DNA from: Tetrahymena thermophila SB210 | Lineage: Eukaryota; Ciliophora; Oligohymenophorea; Hymenostomatida; Tetrahymenidae | Assembly: GCF_000189635.1 (NCBI RefSeq) | Contig: NW_002476210.1 | Coordinates: 62,001-126,000 of the forward strand | Reading direction: 5' to 3' | DNA: 64,000 nucleotides | Part shown: one piece after another, positions 13,027 to 25,923 of the stretch | Numbering within the stretch: position 1 is the first letter of the stretch | Layout: each line of letters begins with the position of its first letter | The notes under the pieces: model-generated | Told to the model about the DNA's origin: nothing | The model's input: the letters and a program-made list of their open reading frames with translations, nothing else | Database searches by the model: none | Translations under genes and position numbers: made by a program

Positions 13027-14328
13027 GATTGCTGAATTAAAGATTAAAATCCTGCTTCTGTAGAATAATTATGGCGGAAAACCTAACGCTAGTAATCCTA
13101 GATTTAAAAAAAATTTAAGGTAAATTAAATAGAATTTGTTTTAACATGGAAAAAATTAATTTAGCTGCAATAAATGCAAAGCGAATAGCGAACGTTTATA
13201 ATAATTTATTTAACTGGCTGATACGGATTTATTAATTCAGCAAATATGCATGGACTATTTTTTTATTTACATTTAAATGAAATAAAGTGGTTTAAAAGTT
13301 TTCTAAACATATAATACTAATTATATTAGAAGAAATTTAATCAGTTAATGAAATTAGAATTTTGAATCTATTTATTAAATCATGCTTTTATTATCAAGCG
13401 CGTACAAAAATAAGACCGATTGACTGTTTCGGTGTTCTCACTTAAAAATTAAATTTCAAAAAAATATTTAAGGAAAAGTCATTTTAAAAAAAGAGTAAAT
13501 TAATTTTGAATTAATTAATTTTATTCATGTTGTTAGACAATTCAGATCTTTACTTACTTTTAAAAATTTGGATTTTCAAAAATAAATATGTAAATATGTA
13601 GTGAATTGATATTTGATATTATCAATAAGTTTTTGGTTGTAATATAAACAGGGAGAGAGAGAAAAATAATTAAATAAATAAATAAAGAAGAAAGCAACTT
13701 AATTAAAAAGTGAATGAAATTCGGGTGCAAACAGAATTTAAGAAAGTCTATTTTTTTGCTGTATTAATTTATTCTGTGATTTGCCTATCAAGCAATAATT
13801 AATAATGATCTTCAATTTTTTAACTTTGGTTGCAATCTATTAGCATAATTTAAAGGTAAAGGAAAATCAATAATGTGAGGACTCATAAAATTAATATTTT
13901 CCTTTTTGATAAAAAATATCAAGTTATTAGTTTTAAAAAAGTGGAAAGAAATAATCATAATCCTAAATTAAAAAAAAAAAGAAAAAACAAATTAATTGAT
14001 AAAAAAAGAAAAAAAAGTAAGATAATCAAAGTAGTATATACTTGAGTTATAAAGAATAACCTAAAATTCATTCTGATTAAAGCATTTTCCGAAATACAAA
14101 ATCATAATATTATTCTAAGTACAAAGATTCCTTTACACTATCTGGAATTCTCTGATCATTTACCTACCGTTGACCCTTTATAAATTTATTTCCTAATACA
14201 AAAAGAGCTCTCCAATTATTATTTCCAAGTTGTAACTTTCACAAGAAACATACTCCACATCATCTCTACATACAAATTCATATTAACAATTTATTTGAAT
14301 CATTTATCTATTTGATCTTCACAAACAA

Positions 14329-17300
14329 ATGATTTCTAATACAGACTCTAGTTCAGCTATTTCTGAGAAAATTATTTAGACCTTACCCTTACCTCAATGC
14401 CGCAAACATATGATGCAATTAGATTAAGTGTGCGCAAATGATCAATGCCCTTTATAATGGCGTCTTATCTGCTAGGAATGCATTAAAGAAAATCACTTAT
14501 CTCATCACACTGATATTTTAGAGTTAAAAAAATTTTTAATTGCTCTTTAAAATAAAATTACCTAAGTAAACACTGAAAACAAATTACTTCAAGATAATTT
14601 AGAATCCCTATTTATTCAAAACAGTGAGCACTTATCTAAATTGAAAGAAAAGATATAATTCTACACAGATGCATAAAACACTATGTAGAATGCTTTCAAA
14701 ATCATTAAAGAGTAGGGAAACAATAAGATTAGATAAGTCGAAAACTAGTTAAACGAGTTTGTTAAACAAACTAGCTACACAGGAAAGAATGGTGAAGAAG
14801 AAATTAACAATCGCATTAAAGGTATAAAGAATAGTACTTCTATTATAAAAGACCTTAAATTCTACGAACTCCAACGTATTTAAGAACAAAATAGAAGTGT
14901 GTAAAATAATTTCCGCCACATTCTCACAGTACTTGACGGTGCTATCAATGACTCAAATGTTATATAAAATACTTTTGAAAATACTTCCATTTCCACATCC
15001 GATATGATTAAGATAAAACAAAAAAATTAAGAGGAAAAAAATATTGCTAAAATTTCTGAAATATTCCCTACTGTAAAGGGTAAAGCCAAAAAGAGAGATA
15101 TAATCAACTTCGTCAATTGGGATTCTGAAAGCAAGGAACTTAAATATCGTAAATATTATTCTTATTTATTAATTTATTAACTCGTCATCTTCTTTCTTTC
15201 TTTCGAATAGATAAATCATTTAATTGAAAATCTTCATTTTTCATTTTGAAAAAAGCTTACATCTAAATTGTTAAGCATTTTCTTATTATTTTTGAAATAG
15301 TAAATGAAAATAATTAAATTTCAAAAATAAGCAACTAATTCATTCATCACCATGATTAACAATTAATAAATAAATAAATTAATTAATTAATCTAACAAAT
15401 CAAGGCTAGTTAGATATCTCAAAATAGTTTCTGATTATGGCAAATTTAAAGCCAATAAAAGGAAATTGATTTACTTTTTTTATCAAATGTCCAATAAATT
15501 AATTAATTAATTAAAAAAGATTTTCAATAAGTCTCCATAGATGATATTTTATTCCTTACATTTAAAAATTTTTAAATACAATTTTCAATAAAGTTTTAAT
15601 TACTGCTATTATTAAATTAGATACAATAACTAATTATCTTATCTATTTTATAAATTTTCAGTACAAAAATTAGTATTCTTGAAAGAAAATTCATTAATAC
15701 ATTAAAAATTTACACATCAGTTCATAAAAATTTTCTTGAATTTCAAAAAAAGTAATTTGAATAAAATCTTTCAAAATCAGCATCCTGATTGTACGGCAAA
15801 AATTTGATTCGAAATAAATAGACAATCTTAATGATTTAACTTATAATCAATATTTTTAAGATCCCCAAATTCATAGGATAGATAAATTGACTAATTTACT
15901 GTCTCTTTTTCTAAAATTTTTGTGAACTTTTTAATGCAGTAATATATGGAAATGTTCTAAATAGTTAACATAAATCTACTACCTTTCTGCCTATTTGTAT
16001 TTAAGTAAAAAGGAATTTACTATTTATTATAATTAATTTCAATTTTCCTAACCTAAAGTCAAGCTAATATAGAGTTTTATAGGCATTGTAATGGAAAATT
16101 GTTATAATAAATAAATTTTTATCATCTAATTACTTGCTTGCTTTTGCTCTTACATAAAAAAGTTTTCTTGAAATATAAATTGATAAGTAATAAATAAATA
16201 AATCCTAATACTAGATTTCCAATTTATTTATTTCATTTGCAGTACGCTTTTATAGCCTTTCCCTTTTTGCAATGCCCCCAATAATATATTTATTCAATTT
16301 AATAAATTTCCCTTTTTACTTTAATCAATCTATTCCACTATTTCAAAAAAATGCAAATCCACATAATTAGATAGATAGATAGATTCACTCAAAATAGAAC
16401 TATAACAAATTAAAATAAAAATTCATCAATCAATTAAAATTTTTTAGTCGCAGTAAGACAGAAAGTCTAACAAACCATTTCGCACTTTCGTTAAACAAAG
16501 AATCCCCCAATTAGATTTTATTTTAACTCAAATTAGGAATGTTTATAGCTCGACTAGCATATCTAATTTTTAATAAGCCAATCAAATATTCTTCACCCAT
16601 GTTCCTAAATACTCACGACCTTAAAACGAAAAATTAATTTTGATTTGTAATTTGGAACCTAAAAGCAATCATTCATTCATTCATTTATTTTTTATTTCAT
16701 TGCTTTTTAAATTTAAAAAATTTTGTTACTTTGTTTAACACACATGAATATTTTTACAATACACAAATAATAACTAGTTTTAACTCTTTTTTACAAATTT
16801 AAGATAATAAACTCATAATTCAGGTTTTAAGTAAAAAAAATACCACTGAATCCAAATAGCAGCATAAAATTTTTAGTAATTTAAAAATGGCAAGCAGAAT
16901 TTTCCTTGATTAAAATACTCACTTCTGTTGAAGTAATAAGGTGGATTTTTTTTGTTTTATTAACCTGAATCAGAAAAATAATTGGAACATTTAATTTCTT
17001 TTAGGTAGTAATAGATACCATAGAACCATTATTGCTTGTAAATTTTAATATAGCATACAGTCTTCGTTCTACAATTTTTTAATTTTTTTTCTATTTTGAT
17101 TATGATTTTTCTTTAACTAAATAATAATTTTAACTTTTATACCGATTTTGCAAATTAATGCGTTATTAAAATTGATTCGCAATAATAACTAATTCAAAAT
17201 TATATTACCTTCCTCTCCCCTAATATATTTTTATTAATTCGCATTCCTGCTTTTCCAGCTTAGCTGGCTTGTTTTATTGATTTAATTATTTCTAACGAAC

Positions 17301-18424
17301 AAGGAAACTTATTTTTTTTAATTTCTTTGGTATTATCCAACCATTGTGAAAATATTACAGATCTTTTTCTTAATACTCTGATTTAAAAGAATATTTTATC
17401 ATTCATTAAAAGAAGTTTTTTTCATATTTTTATTTATCTAATTTACAAAAGCTTTCTCTTTTTTTCCATTTTAAATAAAATCCTCTTTATCTATTTGAAA
17501 GAAGAATATCTATTTTTTATTTCTATTATTAACTTACTAGCAAAAAACTAATAAATTGTTTTTAATATAGAAAAGGATAATAAGGACAAAGGTGGTGAAC
17601 ATTTCTATGTTTCCTTTTCTTTGAGCTTACTTAATATAGATTAACTCTAAGAAAAAGACTTTTCTGAAGAATTTATCCTCAATCTAGTTGAAAAGATCAA
17701 AACTGAAGCCCCATAAATCCACGAAAGAAAGAATATGGAAAGAAGAAAAATGGAATCTTTAGGTAAAAAGAGAAAGTACTGCAGATTCCATCCTAAAATA
17801 GATGTTGACCTTCTTTAGATTTCAAAGAAAATTAAGAGTGAAGACCTTTCTTCTGCAAGCAATCAGAACTCTACTAATTTGATCAGTGGATTGCTTTCTC
17901 TTCCTACTATTTAATAGCAACCCATTTAGTTACTAGATTCCAAAATCCTTGAAACACCCTTATCATCAACCAATCCATAGTCTCTTAACATCAATTTAGA
18001 CTTGTCTGCCAAAAACTTTTAGCAATAAGCTACTTCTGCCTTAAATGGATTTAGCTCAATTCACACAGATGCACTCTTACTCTTACAATAACAACAACAA
18101 TAATAATAATAGTAGCAATCTTAACAATAAAACCTCCTTTAATAATAGCAATTCCTCTAGGTTGCTTAACCTAATCAACAAATGACTCTATCTCAGTTAA
18201 CAAATCCTCTTTAAAATGTCTTTATGAATGGATAGAATTTCAATATGAACAACCACTTGTTAAATGGAAACTACTTGTAACAATAGTAATTATAATCTGC
18301 TACTTAAAATCAACTTATGAATTTCAATCCACAATAACAACAGCTGCTAATGATGCTTTAACAATAATAAAAACTTTAATAAAATTAATTCACTTAACCA
18401 ATACAATTCAAAACTGAATCTTGA
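14329..18424 (+). CDS. B-box zinc-finger, coiled-coil protein with poly-Q tail (two exons)
   Basis: Exons 14329-15148 and 17571-18424 join in phase (C + AA makes a Gln codon) to give 557 residues ending in TGA. Exon 1 encodes a B-box-like zinc site: CRKH, then CANDQC, CQEC and HLSHH within the first 62 residues. The ligand order is that of B-box/TRIM fingers. About 190 residues of Lys/Glu/Gln-rich helix, likely coiled coil, follow. Exon 2 starts with ordinary protein sequence but has no nearby ATG, which supports splicing over two separate genes. It has a basic stretch (MERRKMESLGKKRKYCRFHP), a Ser/Asn/Leu-rich part and long Gln runs spelled with CAA, TAA and TAG. Likely a scaffold or regulator that binds partners through the finger and helix; no RING domain is visible. 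The 2,422-bp intron is exceptional next to its neighbours. Confidence 0.8.
15149..17570 (+). other. 2.4 kb intron (or intervening sequence) in the B-box gene
   Basis: It begins GTAAATATT and ends TTAATATAG, and removing it keeps the reading frame. It is AT-rich, and I found no convincing exon in it. A relatively GC-rich patch at 16445-16510 (with TCGCAG, CATTTCGC, AATCCCCC) and an AATGCCCCC at about 16271 could be parts of a nested small RNA, but I cannot identify one. Other introns here are mostly 45-240 bp, so this is at least ten times longer. Confidence 0.6.
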
Positions 18425-21400
18425 GAAAAAAAGCCAAAAATATGAAAAGCAGTTTGCTTGCTAACTTAATAATAAAACAAACATGATAAATTTACATATA
18501 AATACTAATATTGATCTCATAAAATAAATAAAAAATATTTCTTATTTTTCACAACCATAACTAAAAAAGTCTTGATTTTCATTCTCATCCTAATAATTAT
18601 TCACAATTACTATAATATAAAATTCAAACCAAAAAATTAAATAAATAAATATATATTATTAGCTCTAATTAAATAAGAGTTTATTTACTTATATAAAGTA
18701 TATTAACTTTAACAGACTGAAATAAACAATAAATAAATTATAATTGATTATCTGTCAAAGTATATAATTTCATTCAGTAAATTAAAATAAATACCAATCT
18801 CATCATTTGTAATTAGAAAAAATTCAATTTGTTGATTTTTCTTCTTTAATATGCGAATGCTAATACAATTTCTAAATAATAAATAGAACTAAGTTAATTT
18901 CTAAAATTGTATTTTTATTATTAGATATCATAAATTGAGTGTGTCTGTTTGTCTTTTCATAAAATTTTAATTTATCCAAAATGTTTATTTTTTTTTTCGC
19001 TTTCCTTAAAGTCATTACATTTGTTGTAAAGTTCAAAATGAAGTAACAAGCGTTTTAGGTATAGATAAATTTTTTTATTTAATTAAAAAAATCTTTCTTT
19101 GAATCTATATAAATTGATGTAAACCATCTACAAAATTGTTTCTTAATAAATAATATAATTCATAAAGTAAAGGTTTTTAATTACTTAATTTTTAATCTGA
19201 ATTTTAAATTGACAAAATTTTAGTATTTATTTTTCAAATTGATTACAATTATTATAATAATACGAAAAATGGACTAAATTTGATTAAGTTGATTTTCGAT
19301 AAATTTAGTTTACTTATTTTATGCAAAACAAAACAAATTGTATAAAAGAAAAAAAATATTATCCGATATATTAAAAAGAATAAATTAAAGTTATTACGTC
19401 TTAATCTCTTTAGTCAAATCTTAATGAACTTTAAAATTTTAAGTAAATTAATAAATTTCACCACTTAATTTACTCAATTATTGATTGCTTTAAGCTTTAA
19501 ATGGTAGTTTTATATCAAAATTATTTGAAAATCCACAAAGTGATAATGTCTATTATTAAATAGTTAATATCTTTTAAATCATTTAATTAATTTTCTTTTA
19601 TATGATTTCGTATATCAATTAATTACCTCTAGAATTTTTCATATACTTTTTTATCACCATCAAATTTATTCTTTTTAAGATTCACACCATTAAATTTTAG
19701 AATATTACAGTATATTCAAGCATATTCTTAAAATTATCCATAGGATTTTTTTCAATTTTATCTAATTATTTTGGTATTTTAAATCTTTATAAATAAAAAC
19801 AAACATTTTTATATTATGTTTAAAATTTGAATTTTTTTGGAATCTGTCTAGATCTGGATTATTATTTTTCTTGTTTGATTAATTAGATTAGTGCTTACAA
19901 AATTTATGCATATTGATTTGCCAAATTTGATTACATTTCAAAAGAAAGAAAAATCATTATATGAAAAAAAAGCTTGAAAATCAAATAATTGAATATATTT
20001 AATTAAAGAAATTATCATACAAAAATATATGTGTTTCTCAAATATTTAAAAAAATGAAAGAAACCAAAAACAAGATAAAACTCCTACCAAATCAAACAAA
20101 TTCAAGAGAGAAAAAATTGTTTTTACAAAAAACTATTCATAAATTTATTTATAATAATTTCTTTAAGAAATGAACAAAACATTTCTTTTAAAATATTTCT
20201 TAACGTATCTTTCATATTTTATTTAATATATTGGTTTTTTTTATTTAATTTCAAACATTAATTTTCAGATAAAAATACTTAAAATTGCAATCTACTAAAA
20301 ATAATATAAAAATCTATTTCTTTAATATATAAGCTCAATTTAAAAATTATTTTAATTTTTAGATGCGCATTAAAATTATTTTAAGACTTTTATGTTGTTA
20401 AAATTTACCTCTTGATCCCAAAAAAATATTTAATCAAATTAAACAAAATAAATTTATCTAAATAATTTAGTGTTTGAAAATTTTATTTAAAATATTACTT
20501 AACATTTTATTATTTTTTCTTAATATTAAATTTTTTCAATCGAATATTATTTTTATACCACATTTTAAAAAAAAAAAGAGAAAAGTTTATTTAAAAAAAT
20601 GAATAAATTAATGAAAAATCAATTCTTTTATTTTAGCCAAAAATAAATAAATTAAGTAAATCCTAATCAAAATAGTTGGATTAAAAAACAAAAATTAAGA
20701 TTCTTGAAAATAATAAATTAAATATATAAAATATTATAAAAAAGTATGTAATTATGGATGTATTATATATAATACAAAAATTATTTATGGTTTAAATTTT
20801 TTATTTAAAATAAAATTTTGTAAAGTATAAAAAAAAGAAGAATATGCTTTCATTTTATTCCAACAGTTTTTAACTAGGTAATAGGGTTTTGCTTACTTAA
20901 ATTTACCTAATGATATTTTATTTTTAAGTAGAGAATTTATATAATTTTTATTATTTATGATTTACCAATGTTTTTAAACTATTTGCATAGAAAATTAAAA
21001 AAAATAAGTAAAAAATACTATTTTTTTTTAATATCTGATCATCTATTCAAACAAAATATTTAAGATTTACTTATTACTTTATATATATTAGGTTGTTTAG
21101 TTTCTTAACTTTATAACGATCATCAAAATTGGTCTAAAAACTTCGAAAAGTTATGATAGGTAAATAAATGTTAAAAGTAGTTATAAATTAAAAATAATGT
21201 GTTTAGATTATTAAATAAATGGTGGTTTATTTTTTCTATATATTTAAATTACATATTATTAAATTATATAATAAACTGAATTAATATTTTTATAAATTGT
21301 TTGAAGTTATTTATGTATTTTTCTTTAATCTTTAAAGAAAAAATAAAAAAACATCAAATATTAATTAAATTTTCTTTTAATTTAAGTTATATATAGAAAA

Positions 21401-21441
21401 ATAAATCTTACCAAGTTGATTATTTCTACTAGAAATTCAAT
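18425..21441. other. AT-rich intergenic region
   Basis: 3.0 kb between two plus-strand genes, holding the 3' region of the B-box gene and the promoter of the TPR gene. It consists of A/T runs with no coding bias, no GC-rich RNA-like patch and no repeat family that I can see. Confidence 0.5.
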
Positions 21442-24149
21442 ATGAATAAGAGCTAGGATGAAGTAAAAGAAGATTATTTTTCTATTAAAAAAAAGAAATA
21501 CAATTCTTTGGATTGTGTTTTATCTCCAATAGTAACAAGAAAAAAGTAAGAGAGTATAAATTCATTTTAAGCAGGATTATAAGAAGATTAAAATTCAACC
21601 GCAGTTCCAGAATCTCCATTTATACGAAATTGTAGTGAAACTTTGAATAGATCACAACATAAAATACTTGACCATTATTTTGAATATGATTACTCTTTAA
21701 AAAAAAAGATTGAAAAAATAAAAATTTCATTATAAAATAAAACGGGAACTGATTCTAGCTAAAGTTTAGTTTAGAAACGCTTGGATGATTTAAGAAAAAA
21801 GACTCTCATCTATAAATAGTTTAATATATAGAAAAATAATAACAACATTAATAATACAGGGTAATTTTTTATAGAAAAAGACAAATAAAACAATTTAAAT
21901 TTATCACAACCTCATCAAATAATAAAATCTAAACAAGGTCATAAAAGAAGTTTCACAAATACTCTATATTGCTCTAGCAATGATAAGAAAATATTTAATA
22001 TTTCAAGCTAGAAGTAGAATATAAAAACTGTAAAATAATCTAATAATTCAAGTATGTACGAAGAACAAATTAAAAATGATCAAAATAAAAAGTAAAATTT
22101 TAATAAGCAAGCAAAATCGGAAAGGAAGTAAGCAGAATTTTGTGATTTATTTTATGAAAGCATGCAGAAAGATGCAGAGAGATAGTTTAAAAGCAATGTA
22201 ATAAATATTTAAAGTCATATTAACAAATAATTTAATTTATTTTTAAAACAAGAGCGATAAGTCTAAGTCTATTACATAAATATTAGAAAATAACTGCGAA
22301 AATGCTATTGTCTTGCTCAATCATCTTATTTAAATCTTGACAGATTCCATCCCAATTTCAAAAAATAGTATCTTGCTTGATGAAAAATTATCACAGTGTG
22401 TTAACTTGTCAAATAATTCAAAGATATCTTAGCTTATGCTTGTAATATAAAAACTTCAAGGAAAGATAAGTTATTATTATAATGACTTCTTAAAATGTAT
22501 CAGAATGATGAAAATTTGCAAGAATTTTTGTTAACTTTTTGGTACCCTCAAATTCAAAATAAGTTGCTACAAGTATATTGGATTAGGATTTTAAAGGCTT
22601 AACAAACCTAAAGTTGCACTTGTATACTTTGTTAAGTAACTAATATTTATTGCAGCAAATAAACATTTAAAATAAGCATATAATTTTTATTTATTTAATT
22701 ATAATAATTTTAATAAAAATTGTTTGTATTTTAATAAATATTTATATTAAAAGGATGCTTAGGTAATCGTGGTTTCTAAAGTAGGAAGACTAAGAAATTA
22801 ATTCATATGATTTTATAGGAATGAGCTATTTTTATTTAGGTAGTATAGATAAAGCATATCAATATCATTAGATGATGATCGATGGTATCAAAGCAGACGA
22901 AGAAGTAAAAAAAATATCTAATATAATGCTAAAAAATAGGAAATACTCAAACTACCCTACTCTATAAAACATTAGAATTATATAAGAAACAAGTGATGGT
23001 TAGCCGCTATAGAAAACAATTAGAAAGTCTAAGATTATTAATCCTTAATTTTAACTTACTCAATAGGAATGGGGCGAAAATATCAGCTCAAGTGAAGACG
23101 AATTTGAGTTACCCTAAATGCAAATAGCTGTCAAAAATGCAGAAGAATAGACCTTTTAAAAAAAGTTTTTAAGTACTCCTTGGAATGACAGATTTATATA
23201 GGCTCAAATCCACAAATTAGAAATAGCTTAAGAATTAAATTACAATAAATTTCCTATTGGGTTAGTTTTTAAAAATCAGTCTGTTCTAAACTTTCCAAAT
23301 TCAAGTAATTAACCTTAGCTAGTTGTAGGACCATATGCAAATAAAATATACAATTAAGAATTAAGCTCAACATACTCTTCTAGATAAAGGATTAGTCACT
23401 AAACTCCAAATAGAGAATTTTTTAATTACCATTCTTAATTACAGTAGGTCAAAGAATAAACACAATTAAATTAAATGAAATAGCAGTATAATTAAATAGT
23501 TGACTCAATAGAGCTGGCAAACCACTTAATCGTTTTAAAAAATCTAAAAAAAGTGAAAGATTTATTTTAAAATTTAATACCATACTTGAATGAGAAATAC
23601 TATAATATTAAACAGTAAAATACCAAATCACTTAAATAACAGTAAAACAGTTTTGATGCCTAGAATAGTAATTAGTCTTTTCTAGGCTTACAAAATTATT
23701 CTATTTAGATAAATGGAATTCTTAATATAAATAATTAAACTGATGAATATGTCAATAATTAATCTGATAGGAGTTATTAATAGTAATCAGATAAGCTTAA
23801 ATTGCTAATCAAAAGTAAAAGTAGAAATCACTCCAAAGAGATTAATATGACATAAAATTATTTTAAGAGTCCGTCTAATGAGAGTAAGCAAATTAAAAAT
23901 TTAAGAGTTATCGTAGATAATAGTAACAAAAAAAAAGCTTAATAAAAATTAAATCAAGAATTTAGTATGAATTTCTGTGAAAGCCCAAAATATGACAACT
24001 CAATTTTATCACTTTTTAGTAAATTTAAAAATAGAGAAAAATAATTTTAAAACTTTTTATAGTCACCTTTGTAAAAGAATGCTAATTTAGACCTTATAAA
24101 ACCTAATTAATCTATCAACCAGTCATAAAAAAACACTTAGTTTATTTGA
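21442..24149 (+). CDS. TPR-repeat protein, three exons
   Basis: Exons 21442-22197, 22253-22635 and 22754-24149 join in phase to 844 residues ending in TGA. The introns are 55 bp (GTAATAAAT..AAACAAG) and 118 bp (GTAACTAAT..ATTAAAAG). The N-terminal 250 residues are polar and Gln/Asn/Lys-rich. Residues about 280-445 contain tetratricopeptide-type helices, for example QLMLVIQKLQGK, YKYIGLGFQRLNKPKVALVY and YDFIGMSYFYLGSIDKAYQYH. These show the A/G-x3-Y spacing typical of the large ciliate TPR families, whose repeats often end in KAxxYH. The C-terminal 400 residues are low complexity (Gln, Asn, Ser). TPRs bind partner proteins, so a scaffold role is likely; the partner is unknown. A possible fourth exon after the TGA is not needed. 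Confidence 0.78.
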
Positions 24150-24462
24150 ATAAAAATAACTATTTCTCATGAATCATTAGATTAATTAAAGTTTTAAACA
24201 TAAAAATATTTATAAATATATCAAAAAAATAAGAATCACATTTTATATCTCTATTCATAACATATTTCAATTTAATAAGCATAAAGCTTTAATTTAGAGA
24301 GGTTGTTTAGATTTAGAATTGTTTGTCAAGCAATTTACTTTGAAATAAAATCAGTCAATATATATAAAAATAAAAAGAAAATCATTATTCAATATTTTAA
24401 AAAATATAATGATTAAATAAATAAAAAAACACTAAAATAATTTATAAATAAAAAAAAAGATA

Positions 24463-24487
24463 TACATACATACATACCTACCTACCT
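24463..24487. repeat. CATA/CCTA tetranucleotide microsatellite
   Basis: About four copies of ACAT/CATA run directly into three copies of CCTA. It lies in the spacer just downstream of the TPR gene and has no visible function. Confidence 0.8.
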
Positions 24488-24959
24488 ATCAATTAATCAT
24501 CTTAAAATAAATTGTAACTATGAGTAGAAGGATATTTATTTATATATTTACTTCTCAATAGTATCTTTTTTATTTGTTTAAATGTTTATTTGTTTTATTG
24601 TATGTCCTTCTTTGCTTGGCCTTCATACTAAAAAATAAATAAATAAGCGCAATTAAATCTTTGTTAAATGTTTTGTTTGGTTATCTATCTTGAAAAATAA
24701 ATGCAAGCAAATATTTATCTAAGCAAATGCATAAAAAAATGATGAAAATAAATAATGAAATAAATAAATATTTTGTTTGAAAATAGTTAATAAATTATCA
24801 TAGGAATCTGCATTGAGATTAGAAATAAGGCAAATAGGATCTGCTTCTAGATATTAAAGAAAAAAGCAATAAAAGGGAAAACAAAGAAAAGAAAAATATT
24901 AAAAGAAATAAGAAGAAAATAAATTAAATATAAAATAATATAAAAAGGAAAGATATAAT

Positions 24960-25030
24960 ATGGCTCTCTTTTTCATGGCTAACACAGCCATTTCAGTACC
25001 TTCAGTACTTGATACTTCCCCTTGTAATAG
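24960..25030. ncRNA. Candidate structured small RNA
   Basis: This patch is clearly GC-richer than its surroundings and holds two perfect hairpins in a row. ATGGCT pairs with AGCCAT around AACAC (24975-24991), and AGTAC pairs with GTACT around CTTCA (24995-25009). A second ATGGCT at 24960-24965 could pair with the same AGCCAT, giving a switchable stem. On the minus strand the patch is followed by CTTTCC and then T5, which could act as a Pol III stop. I cannot match it to U1-U6, SRP, RNase P, telomerase RNA or a tRNA. The alternative is a short coding frame (MALFFMANTAISVPS..) on the plus strand. Confidence 0.28.
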
Positions 25031-25087
25031 AATTATTTGAGGAATTTAGAATAAAAATATTAAAGCACAATAAATTATAAAAAAGGT

Positions 25088-25923
25088 ATGAAATAGATGT
25101 TGGCTTACGAAGATTGCGTTCTCGAGTATATTTTTAATTATTTTTAACAATTGCACATTCCATTTCGAATTGCTTAATCTAAAAAATGAATATTTTTCAT
25201 AAGCTTCGAATTCTCTTAATAATTATTGAAAAATGTAATCTTAAAGCAATTTAAACTTCATTTTAATTAAAAAGTGCCAATGTTCCTCAATAAGAAGTCA
25301 TCCATCCTTAATGGCCCACAATCTGGCCTCGTCTTCTTACCGACGGTAAATTACTCGTAACCTAAATATTTTTAATTTGATTTAGAATTAATATTTTCAA
25401 AAGATATGGCGCTTAACTTTATATTAATTATAATTTAACTATAGGAATTTGATAAGGTTCCCTTCCACCCTGAGAATATTTACAACTACACATAGTAAAG
25501 CATTTATTTAATTGAAAAATTACAACAAAATCAAATTCCATCTCTGCTAAAAATGAATGTAGATTTATAGATATTGATAATCTTGTTTATCCTTAAAACC
25601 AATAAGCATTTAAAAGTGATAAAAAGCAAAAGTTATTTTGAAGGTCTAGATATAAACAGTTTTAAAAGAAGCATATTTTTATCAGAGATATCGGAATTTG
25701 CTTGTTTGCATTTCAACGTTTACAAATAACTTTATTCATAAATATTTTACAAAATCTAAATAGTATGAGACCTCTTACTAAAAAGAATAAGCAATATTTG
25801 TATGAATGCGAAGAAGAAAGATTCGTTTTTAAAGCTTGCCTTAGAAAGGTTATTTCTTTGAAGAAGACTGATAAGCATACTTCTTGGGATACTGCTGAAG
25901 TTGCTAACTTACAACTCACATGA
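25088..25923 (+). CDS. Small multi-exon gene of unknown function
   Basis: My best model has exons 25088-25125, 25275-25356, 25445-25558, 25660-25703 and 25764-25923, all in phase, giving 145 residues ending in TGA. Splicing turns scattered GC-richer pieces into one sensible sequence: MLAYEDCVLDANVPQQEVIH, HPQWPTIWPRLLTDGKLLEF, DKVPFHPENIYNYTQQSIYL, then ECEEERFVFKACLRKVISLK and HTSWDTAEVANLQLT. I do not recognise the family. The Pro/Trp-rich middle and basic end suggest a compact protein, not a low-complexity one. The last exon and intron 2 (25357-25444) are the best supported parts. The exon 4 boundaries are uncertain (alternative acceptors at 25669 or 25672), and an extra upstream exon is possible. 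Confidence 0.5.

Larger units (their letters stand above)
9231..14328. other. 5.1 kb region with no convincing gene
   Basis: Very AT-rich. It holds a minus-strand 168-codon open frame (10816-11322, MFFIENLSF..), a slightly GC-richer stretch at 11380-11520, an (AT)n tract at 11562-11576, a possible hairpin element near 12325-12344 and an orphan plus-strand frame at 12604-13026 (both listed separately), and poly-A/GAAA-rich sequence near 13960-14020. With TGA as the only stop, frames of 100-170 codons arise by chance here. The region could be ordinary spacer, or, if this is germline DNA, eliminated sequence. Confidence 0.4.
24150..25087. other. AT-rich intergenic region with a tetranucleotide repeat and a structured patch
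   Basis: Lies between the TPR gene and the small five-exon gene. It contains the CATA/CCTA microsatellite at 24463-24487 and a GC-richer stem-loop patch at 24960-25030, both listed separately. The rest is A-rich spacer with GAAA and AAAT runs. Confidence 0.5.

Noticed and set aside
13146..13280. 44-codon plus-strand frame (MEKINLAAINAKR..).
   Set aside because: Too short and without splice context; its GC is only slightly above background.
25713..25919. Minus-strand 68-residue frame opposite the small plus-strand gene.
   Set aside because: The plus strand gives an in-phase multi-exon protein ending at the same place. The minus reading is its complement.
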